9,376 bases of DNA, taken from contig JALTDM010000148.1 of NCBI GenBank assembly GCA_027074135.1, positions 1 to 9,376 on the forward strand, given 5' to 3'. Numbering within the stretch: the first letter of the stretch is position 1; each line of letters begins with the position of its first letter. The notes under the pieces are model-generated. The model did no database searches, was not told where the DNA came from, and saw only the letters and a list, made by a program, of their open reading frames with translations. The position numbers were made by a program, and so were the translations under genes. Below are positions 1 to 6,717 of this stretch, one piece after another. The DNA is from Bacteroidales bacterium (GTDB lineage: Bacteria; Bacteroidota; Bacteroidia; Bacteroidales; JALTDM01).

Positions 1-13
1 GATTATTAGTGTT

Positions 14-913
14 TTATGTGTTGTGTATAACCTCTAACATTTTATTTTTGTTTTTTACTTCAATAAAATTTTGGGTTATGATTATCGGTTCTCCGTCCAA
101 ATGAATATAAATTTCAGGTTGTGCGGTTATTATTTTGAATGAATTTGCTTTGTAATAATCAATATATTTTGAGTTATCTATTTTTTTTGTAAAAAGTTTT
201 GCTGCCAATCCCGGAGTGTCTAAGACTTTTAGTTCTTTAAGAATAACAATATCTATCATTCCATCGTCAATTATTGCTTTAGGTGCTATATAAGCATTGT
301 TGCCGTATTGCCTTGTATTTGCGAAAGAGAGTAAAAATGCTTTTTTAGGGATACTATTGTTTTTTATTTCTAAAACAAATTCTATATTTTTGTATTTAAA
401 ATATTCTTGAATTGACAGTCGAATGTAATTTTTCATTCCTCTGTTAGTTAATTTTTCAAATTTTTCTGCTATAAGGGCGTCGAATCCTACACCACCTACA
501 CATGCGCCGTAATATTGATCATTTACCAACATCAAATCTATTTTTTTCTTTTTGAAATCATTTATTACTTTTATGGCTTTTTTTATGTTTTGAGGAATGT
601 TTAGTTCTCTTGCCATCGCGTTTCCGGAGCCTAATGGGATTATGCCGAGTGTAATATTTTTACCTGCGATTTCGTTAATTGTTTTATTCACTGTTCCGTC
701 TCCACCAACTGCAACTATAACAGAGTTTTCTTTGTGTTCAGCTTCTTTTATTACTTGGCGGGCTTCTTCCAATGTAGATGTTTTGGCTATAACAGGTTCA
801 AATTTCGTTTGGTCAATGTTTTCTATAATTGCTTTGTCGAGCCGGGGGATAATTCTTTTTACACGTCCGGAATTAAGGTTTTCAATAAAAAAAATGTTGG
901 TTTTATCTATCAT
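14..913 (-). CDS. YegS/BmrU-type diacylglycerol/lipid kinase
   Basis: This 299-residue cytoplasmic enzyme belongs to the DAGK-catalytic-domain lipid kinase family (YegS, BmrU, DgkB, sphingosine kinase relatives), which transfers the ATP gamma-phosphate to a lipid hydroxyl. Visible motifs are the nucleotide-binding GGDGTVN at residues 70-76, PLGSGNAMAREL at 93-104, a GVGFDA segment in the middle, and HLDGEP at 271-276 in the C-terminal lobe. Length is usual for the family and there is no signal peptide or membrane segment. The early family signature normally read as NP.SG appears here as NLNSG (12-16), so the proline is replaced; I see this as tolerated variation. The ATG at 911-913 lies 11 bases inside the preceding glycosyltransferase gene, which implies translational coupling. 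The lipid substrate cannot be told from sequence: diacylglycerol, phosphatidylglycerol or a glycolipid are all possible. Family assignment is firm; substrate is unknown. Confidence 0.93.
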   Translation of the reverse strand: MIDKTNIFFIENLNSGRVKRIIPRLDKAIIENIDQTKFEPVIAKTSTLEEARQVIKEAEHKENSVIVAVGGDGTVNKTINEIAGKNITLGIIPLGSGNAMARELNIPQNIKKAIKVINDFKKKKIDLMLVNDQYYGACVGGVGFDALIAEKFEKLTNRGMKNYIRLSIQEYFKYKNIEFVLEIKNNSIPKKAFLLSFANTRQYGNNAYIAPKAIIDDGMIDIVILKELKVLDTPGLAAKLFTKKIDNSKYIDYYKANSFKIITAQPEIYIHLDGEPIIITQNFIEVKNKNKMLEVIHNT

Positions 914-2189
914 TTTTTACAAGTCCTAGTTTATTGGTCAAAGTTAAAGAATTATTTTGATCAATTTGACGTAATTCATTTAATAGTTGTAGGGGAGTTG
1001 CTGTTGTATTTTTGCTTTTCGATAATTGTTTTATTGCTTCTGTTACGGGAATCTTGGGCAAATGTTTTTCATTATGCAAATAGTTTAAAAACTTAACTGC
1101 TTTGAAACCGTTGAACCAAGTAAAAAATGCTTTGTGGAAAGAGTCTAAATTGGTTGTGTTTCTTTTTATTTTATTAATGTTGTCACAGAAGTTTATTGTA
1201 TCAAGGAAGTTGGTTGTTTTTGCAGGCAGTGAGTTAATATAATTTTGACAATTGTTGTCATATAGAATCTTTAGGTTACTAGTAATTTGTTTGAGCAAGT
1301 AAAATGCTTGAGGGTTGTATGTGTAAAATGTGTTTGAGCCTGAACATATTATTGATATAATAGTTTTACCTGTTCCGAAAGGTGTTTTTTGTGTGGGACG
1401 GGCAAATGGATATACAGCTGTTCCAGTCAAGTCTTTGTACTTCCCTTCAAGCATAATTTTGTTTAGCAGATAAAAATCTTCGCCGCCTTGTTTTTTCGGC
1501 ATACCGTTTTGTCTCAGATATGCACGATAATTTATTGCAAAAGCCGAGCCTATTGTGTGAAATGCAAATGGAAAATCGATTTTTCTGAGCATATTTATGT
1601 AATATCGTAGATGCAATTCATATAATGTTATGGCAAGGTATATTTTTTTGTTTTTTGCGGGTAAATGTTCGTAATAGATTGATACTCCGTTTGATTTTTG
1701 GTTACTGTCAAACTCATTAAAAACGGCTTCAAAATAATTTTCAGCTACAACTGTATCGGCATCTAGAGAGATTATTACTCCGTTTTCTATATTGTTTTTG
1801 AAAAAATGTGCGGATATTGCATCCATTCCTATTTTTCTGGCAAGACCTACGCCTGCATATTTCAGTGGCAAATCGTATGCTTCTATTAGTTCAATAGGGA
1901 AAGGGGCAGATAAATTTTTCAGCATTTGTGCAATATGTTTATTTTTTTGAACGGTTGCTTTGTCAGAATTTTCAGGATGGTTTATTACAACAACAAGCGC
2001 AGGTTTTATTTTTGAATTTCTTATGTTTGAGTATGAGTTTTTTAAACTTTCGATGGCTGAAAATACCATAAAATCTTTAAAGACAGGGATAACTACCGCA
2101 ACATTTATTTCTTCGGTGAGGTTAAGATGCCGAATGTTGTTTGATGCCAGGTATTTTTTTATTTTTTTTGCCTCTTTGGGCGGAATCAT
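903..2189 (-). CDS. Family 2 (GT-A) glycosyltransferase, function unknown
   Basis: This 428-residue protein has a GT2-like GT-A nucleotide-sugar domain: an opening beta strand AVVIPVFKD (31-39), a metal-binding DxD-type motif in SLDADT (141-146), and an acceptor-side GGEDFYLLNKI (235-245) that supplies the usual catalytic acid pair. A YPFARPTQKTPFGTGK stretch (260-275) follows, which I recall as conserved in a Bacteroidota subfamily of uncharacterised GT2 proteins. The last ~130 residues are lysine- and asparagine-rich and match nothing I recognise. There is no signal peptide or clear transmembrane helix, so it is probably cytosolic or peripheral at the membrane. Its start codon overlaps the upstream ompH stop in an ATGA arrangement, and its end overlaps the lipid kinase by 11 bases, so the three proteins are probably made together. 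Sugar donor and acceptor are unknown; a lipid acceptor is an inference from the lipid kinase next door. Confidence 0.86.
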   Translation of the reverse strand: MIPPKEAKKIKKYLASNNIRHLNLTEEINVAVVIPVFKDFMVFSAIESLKNSYSNIRNSKIKPALVVVINHPENSDKATVQKNKHIAQMLKNLSAPFPIELIEAYDLPLKYAGVGLARKIGMDAISAHFFKNNIENGVIISLDADTVVAENYFEAVFNEFDSNQKSNGVSIYYEHLPAKNKKIYLAITLYELHLRYYINMLRKIDFPFAFHTIGSAFAINYRAYLRQNGMPKKQGGEDFYLLNKIMLEGKYKDLTGTAVYPFARPTQKTPFGTGKTIISIICSGSNTFYTYNPQAFYLLKQITSNLKILYDNNCQNYINSLPAKTTNFLDTINFCDNINKIKRNTTNLDSFHKAFFTWFNGFKAVKFLNYLHNEKHLPKIPVTEAIKQLSKSKNTTATPLQLLNELRQIDQNNSLTLTNKLGLVKNDR

Positions 2190-2821
2190 TTTTTAGAGTT
2201 TGAGGCTTCGTATCTTTGATTTAAGACTTTTACTACTGTATCGGTAATATCGTAAGCTGGTATTGCATACAGCATTGAAGCATTATTGAAAATAAATGTG
2301 TAGCCTGCTTTTTTGTTAAATTCTTCTAAAAAGTTAGTTACGGAATCGAGTAGTTGTTGATTTAATTTTTGGTTTTCGTTCATAATTTCTTGTGATAACT
2401 GATCGCGAAGTGCCAATAATTTTTGTTGTTTTTCATATAATTCTTGTTGTTGTGCTTTGGCACTTTGTTCACTCAAAAATGAATTTGTTTGAACCTTTTT
2501 TTGAAAATCAGCAGCTTCTTTTTGGAACTCAGTAGTTTTTTTGTTCAGACTTGCTTCCAATTGCTTTTGCTTTTTCAAAAGTTTTCCTTGTAATTCATTT
2601 GTTAGTTTATATTTAACGAGTAATGTATCTACATTAATAAAAGCAAATTTATATTCTTTACTATTAGAGTTTTGTGCAAGGATTGTAGAAGTTGTGGTGT
2701 CGGTTTGTGTTGTTTTTACATGTTTGTTTGGATTATTACTTTTTAAATTAAAATAAAGAATAAATAAAATTGCTACAGCTGTCAAAAGTATAATATTTAA
2801 AAGTAAATTTATGTTTTTCAT
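2186..2821 (-). CDS. OmpH/Skp-like periplasmic coiled-coil protein, N-terminally anchored
   Basis: This 211-residue protein resembles the OmpH/Skp chaperone family, whose members hold unfolded outer-membrane proteins in the periplasm. Residues 6-24 form one hydrophobic segment with no convincing signal-peptidase site, followed by a Ser/Thr/Asn-rich linker (about 28-55). The family's first strand then appears (FAFINVDTLL, 59-68), followed by a long Gln/Lys/Glu-rich coiled coil (about 72-170) and a C-terminal beta part with GYTFIFNN (173-180) and a closing helix with DITDTVVKVLN. That order is the Skp body plan. Classical Skp is cleaved and soluble, whereas this one looks tethered to the inner membrane. 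It sits first in a coupled three-gene run with a glycosyltransferase and a lipid kinase, not beside bamA where Skp genes are often found. A candidate promoter lies directly upstream. Fold assignment is good; client proteins are unknown. Confidence 0.86.
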   Translation of the reverse strand: MKNINLLLNIILLTAVAILFILYFNLKSNNPNKHVKTTQTDTTTSTILAQNSNSKEYKFAFINVDTLLVKYKLTNELQGKLLKKQKQLEASLNKKTTEFQKEAADFQKKVQTNSFLSEQSAKAQQQELYEKQQKLLALRDQLSQEIMNENQKLNQQLLDSVTNFLEEFNKKAGYTFIFNNASMLYAIPAYDITDTVVKVLNQRYEASNSKK

Positions 2822-2841
2822 CTTTTTTAAATTTTAGTTTG

Positions 2842-2873
2842 CAAATGTAATAATAAAAAATCAATTGTTACAA
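2842..2873 (-). promoter_or_regulatory. Candidate Bacteroidota-type promoter for ompH-GT2-lipid kinase
   Basis: On the minus strand TACATTTG (2842-2849) matches the Bacteroidota -7 consensus TAnnTTTG exactly. A TTG (2871-2873) lies 21 bases upstream, as expected for the -33 element. The site overlaps the last codons of the TPR gene and would start a transcript roughly 10-15 bases before the ompH ATG. The match is seen in the sequence; activity is inferred. Confidence 0.55.
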
Positions 2874-4075
2874 TATTTAAGCATGTAGTCGTTGGCTTTC
2901 ATATATTTCAATCTGAAAGCTTTTTTGAAGTTTTTACAAGCGTCATATTTATATCCTTGTGCAAGAAGTGTGCGTGCAAGGTAAAAATAATACTTTCCGT
3001 TTGTTGGGTTTAGGTCGGTAATGTATTTGAAATCTTTTAGTGCTACTTTGTAAGCACGAGTCTTAAAATAAATTTCACCTCTTAAAAATATGTATTCGGG
3101 ATTGTTTTTATCCAATGATATAGCTTTGTTTATGGCTTTTAACGCGTTAAGGTATTGTTTTTCAGTCGAATAAGATTGGGCTAGATAATAATATGATAAA
3201 GTATCTTTGTAAAGGTATTTGAGAGTGCTGTCTGTAAGAATAGGAATTGCTCTTTTATTTTTTCCGATATTGTGCATTGCTATGCCGTACCATTTAATAG
3301 TGTTCGGCTTATTTGCTAGTTTTTTATATTTTGCCGTAAGTATGCCCAGTGCTTTTTTGTTTTTTTGTTTTAATATCAATAAACTACAATAAGCTGTGAT
3401 GTAGTCAGTGTTGTTTGATTTAATTCTGTAAGCGTTTTCAAAACTTTTCATTGCTGCCGCAGTATCTTTTATTTGTAATAGGATTTTACCTTTCAAATAA
3501 TGTAGATAATGCTTTCTGCTGCTTTTTTCAAGATATTCATCAATTTTGTCAAGAGCATTATTATAATTTTCATACTTTATATCAAAGTCAATATCTGTAA
3601 GAATGTTTTCGTAAGAGCTGAATTTAAACTCAGATGTCAATTTATTCCAATACTCTGTTTCCAAGAATTTCCCAAAGTTTTTATTGTTTTTTATTTTATA
3701 AAGGCTTGTTTTTCTTTGGTTTAGTAGGTTTTTTAAAATTTCATAGGTTTTATTGTATTTTTGAAGTTGTGCATATGCTTGTGCCAATTTATATTTACTT
3801 GATTCAGGCTTTAATTTTTCTGCAGTTAAGTAATTATTTAAAGCACCATTAGGGTTTTTCTTACTTAAAAGAATATCGCCTTTGGTTATGTATAATTTGT
3901 AATCATCTGGAGATTTTTTCATTGCTTTTTGAAGATAAACTAAGGCTGAATCATATTCTTGATAGAAAACGAATGCTTTTATTTTTTTTATAAAAAAATT
4001 ATAGCTTTGAGAATAAGAAAAGTTTAAGTTAAAAAGGAATATTGGTATTAAAAGTATATAGGCTGACTTATTCAT
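2861..4075 (-). CDS. Secreted TPR-repeat protein
   Basis: This 404-residue protein begins with a signal peptide (about 1-23: a hydrophobic run YILLIPIFLFNLNF followed by SYSQS), so it should be periplasmic or outer-membrane associated. The rest is almost entirely tetratricopeptide repeats. Clear helix pairs lie near 38-56, 58-90, 93-120, 190-222, 258-290, 292-324, 325-357 and 359-392, with typical spacing of small residues (for example SYYYLAQSYS, YIFLRGEIYFKTRAY, YYFYLARTLLAQG). The region from about 125 to 185 is less regular and may be a divergent repeat or spacer. The closing ACKNFKKAF..KY....Y..KYC pattern is common at the end of Bacteroidota TPR proteins. TPR arrays bind other proteins and have no catalytic residues. 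The ATG overlaps the end of the type B secreted protein by 8 bases, suggesting co-translation and perhaps a shared export or assembly role. The partner is not deducible from sequence. Confidence 0.87.
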   Translation of the reverse strand: MNKSAYILLIPIFLFNLNFSYSQSYNFFIKKIKAFVFYQEYDSALVYLQKAMKKSPDDYKLYITKGDILLSKKNPNGALNNYLTAEKLKPESSKYKLAQAYAQLQKYNKTYEILKNLLNQRKTSLYKIKNNKNFGKFLETEYWNKLTSEFKFSSYENILTDIDFDIKYENYNNALDKIDEYLEKSSRKHYLHYLKGKILLQIKDTAAAMKSFENAYRIKSNNTDYITAYCSLLILKQKNKKALGILTAKYKKLANKPNTIKWYGIAMHNIGKNKRAIPILTDSTLKYLYKDTLSYYYLAQSYSTEKQYLNALKAINKAISLDKNNPEYIFLRGEIYFKTRAYKVALKDFKYITDLNPTNGKYYFYLARTLLAQGYKYDACKNFKKAFRLKYMKANDYMLKYCNN

Positions 4076-6653
4076 TTTTGTTATCTTTTGAGTAGAAAAT
4101 ATGAATAAAGCCTTTTAATGTACGTGGAACGATGCCGGTTAGCCTATATTCGTAAACATCACATACATAGTAATATACGCCGGGTGATACTTTTTTTGAA
4201 CTGTTTTCTATTTTACCATCCCAATTTATATCCGGATCTGTAGTTTCAAAAACAAGTGTTCCCCATCTGTTAAAAATTTTCAAATCAATATGAGCAACAA
4301 ATTTATATGGTCCTGGGTGTAGAATGTCATTAACTCCGTCTCCATTGGGAGTAAAAACATTAGGTAGTTCATAATAAGAGCAAGAATCCACACAGATTTT
4401 ATTAGATAATATACTTTCGTTACCTGCAGAATCTAGGGCTGAGATTTGATAGCAGCCTGCCATTGAAACTTGAGGTATGTGATTATACGAATTATGGTTT
4501 TTATCTACATTGGCAATTATTTCAGGAGTTCTGTTTAAGAATGGTGAATAATAAATGTTATATGAAACTATATCGGAGAGGCAAGTTGAATCAACGCTCC
4601 AATTCAACTCATTGTATTCTTCACTGCAATGTGATGCCACATTTAATGACGGAGTACATGGCGGAATAGTGTCTTGCGGAATGTCGCATTTGGTCTGTGA
4701 GAAGTTTTCAATCGGGTCAATTATATTATTTATATTGTAATGACCAATACTTTTGACAAGATAGCAATATTGTGTACCGTTATGCAATCCTGTGTCTGTA
4801 TAGGTATCATTGTAAGTAACACCTATTGAATCGTAAGTTTGACTAGAATTGTTATAACGATAAATTATATACTTTTCGTTTATCCACGGTATATTTTTAT
4901 CCCAATATAATTTTACACTATTATCAAGTCCTGTTGTTTTTATATAAATTGATGAAGCAATATCAGGTTGTCCAATTAAGAAACGATTTCCAGATTGGTC
5001 ATTATAAAATTCTATTTTGTAAGAATAGGCACTATCCCGTGTATTAAGCAGTGAATCCACATAAATGGTATCGTTAATGTCCAAAGTCGAATCTATAAGT
5101 GTAAAGTGTAATCCGTGTATGCCCTCAGACCTGTAAATCAGGTATTTATATGGTCCGGGTGCGTTAACTGTATCATATTCCGTGGGTTTAGACCATGCAA
5201 CATAAATTTTGCCTGAATCGGCAGAAGTTTTTTCTACACTAACATTTGTTATTATTGGAATACCACGGACTAATTCACTACAAGCTTCATCTGATATATA
5301 ACTTTCAGCACTGTCTTTGAAAAAAGCATCAACTCGATAGCAATAAGTATAGCCTTGATCGAGGTTTTGTCCATTATTATCATCTATATATGTTGTGTTT
5401 GACCAACCGTCAACTTTGGCGATTTTATGGTATCCTGTACTTTCTGGGATACCTGTTTCACATGGTCCGTGTGTATAATTATAACTGCCTTTTTTCCTAA
5501 AAATATAATAACCTTTAGCATTTGTACATGTGCAAGGATCCCAGCTTAGTGCCATTGTACTGTTCCCTGGTACTATTTGAAGGTTTTGTGGTGCAGGAGA
5601 TACCACTTTTATATTAAATGTAATTGTATTTGTTAATGCAAGATCATCATTATTGTCGTTTGCTTTTATTACTACTTGATATGGTTGTTCTCTAACATCT
5701 TCACATCCTGTATGCCAAGTGAATTTTGCTCGAGTATGTCCCGGTTCTTGTATTTCGGTGGAAAGTGTAGTTGTGCTGTCAACATAGAATGGTCCACCGT
5801 TTCCTGTAAGTGTTATTATGTCATTATCTTGGTCATATGCATCTATATAAACTTGAACATTTGTTCCTGCAACTACACACATGTCGGGGATACTATCTAT
5901 TGTTGGAGCATGGTTGTTTGATTCATAGACTTCTATTTGCATATCCCTTACTATTTTACCTATTTTTATTCCGTTTCTCCACTCTTCAACAAGCATGGCA
6001 ACATTATATTTTCCCGGAGTGGTTGGAGTATTCCAAACAAGGTCGCCAGATATTGGATTTACATAAAAGTCATGACTGGCAGGAGGTAGTGTATATCCCG
6101 GAATTGGCTGTCCGTTTTCTCCTAAGCATACCGTCAGTTCATAGGATAAACTGTCTCCATCAGGATCGTATGCTGCGGGGTTATGGATGAAAAGTTGACC
6201 AACAGCAGCTTTGTCTATAGGTGGATTTAATAAGATAGGTGTATTATTTTCACCTTCGGTCGGGTTAATTTGTAAAATTGTTTTTATAGCAAAGGGTACA
6301 TTAACTGATCCTGGTATGTTTAAAACGCCTTCATTCCTATTTGGATCTTCCATTAAGATTTCATATGTTCCTGGACCAGGATAAGTATGGATTCCTTTGT
6401 AAGTGTTTCTTTGATAATAATTAGGAAGTTGAACTTTTTCTATTCTATCTACATAATTACTACTGCCGTCACCCCAATGAACCTCTAATTGAGGTCTGTC
6501 TGCAGGAGATAATGTATATGTATATGTAACAATGGTTATTTCATAAGTTAATGGTCCTATTTGTCTGTATGTTATTTCTCCTGCTCTGTTGTGAGTTGCA
6601 AAAACCTGTATTGAGGTTATAAATAATAGTATGAAAAAAATTCTTGTTTTCAT
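4068..6653 (-). CDS. Large secreted multi-domain protein with T9SS type B C-terminal sorting domain
   Basis: This 861-residue protein is a predicted cargo of the type IX secretion system. A signal peptide (1-19, ending VFA) exports it to the periplasm. The mature protein opens with THNRAGEITYRQIG, a start widely shared by large Bacteroidota surface proteins, and has an early PKD-like region with HWGDGS (59-64). Residues about 155-350 hold two cadherin/Ig-like segments marked by YDPDGDSLSYEL (162-173) and YDQDNDIITL (273-282). Four fibronectin type III-like domains follow, at roughly 352-462, 466-568, 569-658 and 663-757, each with a W and a YxIYR/YYIFR-type strand. The last ~100 residues are the gliding-motility-associated C-terminal (CHU_C, type B) domain, with PNVFTPNGDGVND (764-776) and IFNRWG. 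Many paired cysteines (for example 374, 376, 398, 438, 458) suit an extracellular, disulfide-bonded protein. No enzyme domain is visible, so an adhesin or matrix role is inferred. It starts 8 bases after a terminator hairpin. Confidence 0.94.
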   Translation of the reverse strand: MKTRIFFILLFITSIQVFATHNRAGEITYRQIGPLTYEITIVTYTYTLSPADRPQLEVHWGDGSSNYVDRIEKVQLPNYYQRNTYKGIHTYPGPGTYEILMEDPNRNEGVLNIPGSVNVPFAIKTILQINPTEGENNTPILLNPPIDKAAVGQLFIHNPAAYDPDGDSLSYELTVCLGENGQPIPGYTLPPASHDFYVNPISGDLVWNTPTTPGKYNVAMLVEEWRNGIKIGKIVRDMQIEVYESNNHAPTIDSIPDMCVVAGTNVQVYIDAYDQDNDIITLTGNGGPFYVDSTTTLSTEIQEPGHTRAKFTWHTGCEDVREQPYQVVIKANDNNDDLALTNTITFNIKVVSPAPQNLQIVPGNSTMALSWDPCTCTNAKGYYIFRKKGSYNYTHGPCETGIPESTGYHKIAKVDGWSNTTYIDDNNGQNLDQGYTYCYRVDAFFKDSAESYISDEACSELVRGIPIITNVSVEKTSADSGKIYVAWSKPTEYDTVNAPGPYKYLIYRSEGIHGLHFTLIDSTLDINDTIYVDSLLNTRDSAYSYKIEFYNDQSGNRFLIGQPDIASSIYIKTTGLDNSVKLYWDKNIPWINEKYIIYRYNNSSQTYDSIGVTYNDTYTDTGLHNGTQYCYLVKSIGHYNINNIIDPIENFSQTKCDIPQDTIPPCTPSLNVASHCSEEYNELNWSVDSTCLSDIVSYNIYYSPFLNRTPEIIANVDKNHNSYNHIPQVSMAGCYQISALDSAGNESILSNKICVDSCSYYELPNVFTPNGDGVNDILHPGPYKFVAHIDLKIFNRWGTLVFETTDPDINWDGKIENSSKKVSPGVYYYVCDVYEYRLTGIVPRTLKGFIHIFYSKDNKNE

Positions 6654-6661
6654 TTGAATAC

Positions 6662-6688
6662 AAAAAGGCTGTCGTGGACAGCCTTTTT
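6662..6688 (-). terminator. Intrinsic (rho-independent) terminator after gldJ
   Basis: The sequence is a perfect inverted repeat: AAAAAGGCTGTC (6662-6673), a 3-base loop, then GACAGCCTTTTT (6677-6688). The GC-rich core is 7 base pairs (GGCTGTC/GACAGCC) and both sides are flanked by runs of A or T, so on the minus strand the hairpin is followed by a T-run. It begins 29 bases beyond the gldJ stop codon. The structure would also work for transcripts on the plus strand, but no plus-strand gene is present. Its T-run ends 8 bases before the next start codon. Confidence 0.93.
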
Positions 6689-6717
6689 ATTTTAATTGTT
6701 AAATAAGAACGTTTAAT

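Noticed and set aside
597..1096. Plus-strand open frames of 110 and 120 codons across the lipid kinase and glycosyltransferase genes
   Set aside because: They lie antisense to two genes with clear family motifs, overlap each other in different frames, and their translations show no recognisable domain.
1362..1385. PFGTGKT in the glycosyltransferase as a possible P-loop
   Set aside because: The Walker A spacing GxxxxGK[ST] is not met (T occupies the first glycine position), and the rest of the protein is a GT-A fold.
5676..6190. Plus-strand open frames of 81 and 126 codons
   Set aside because: They are antisense to the well-supported type B protein, and their odd Cys/His/Leu-rich composition is typical of shadow translation.
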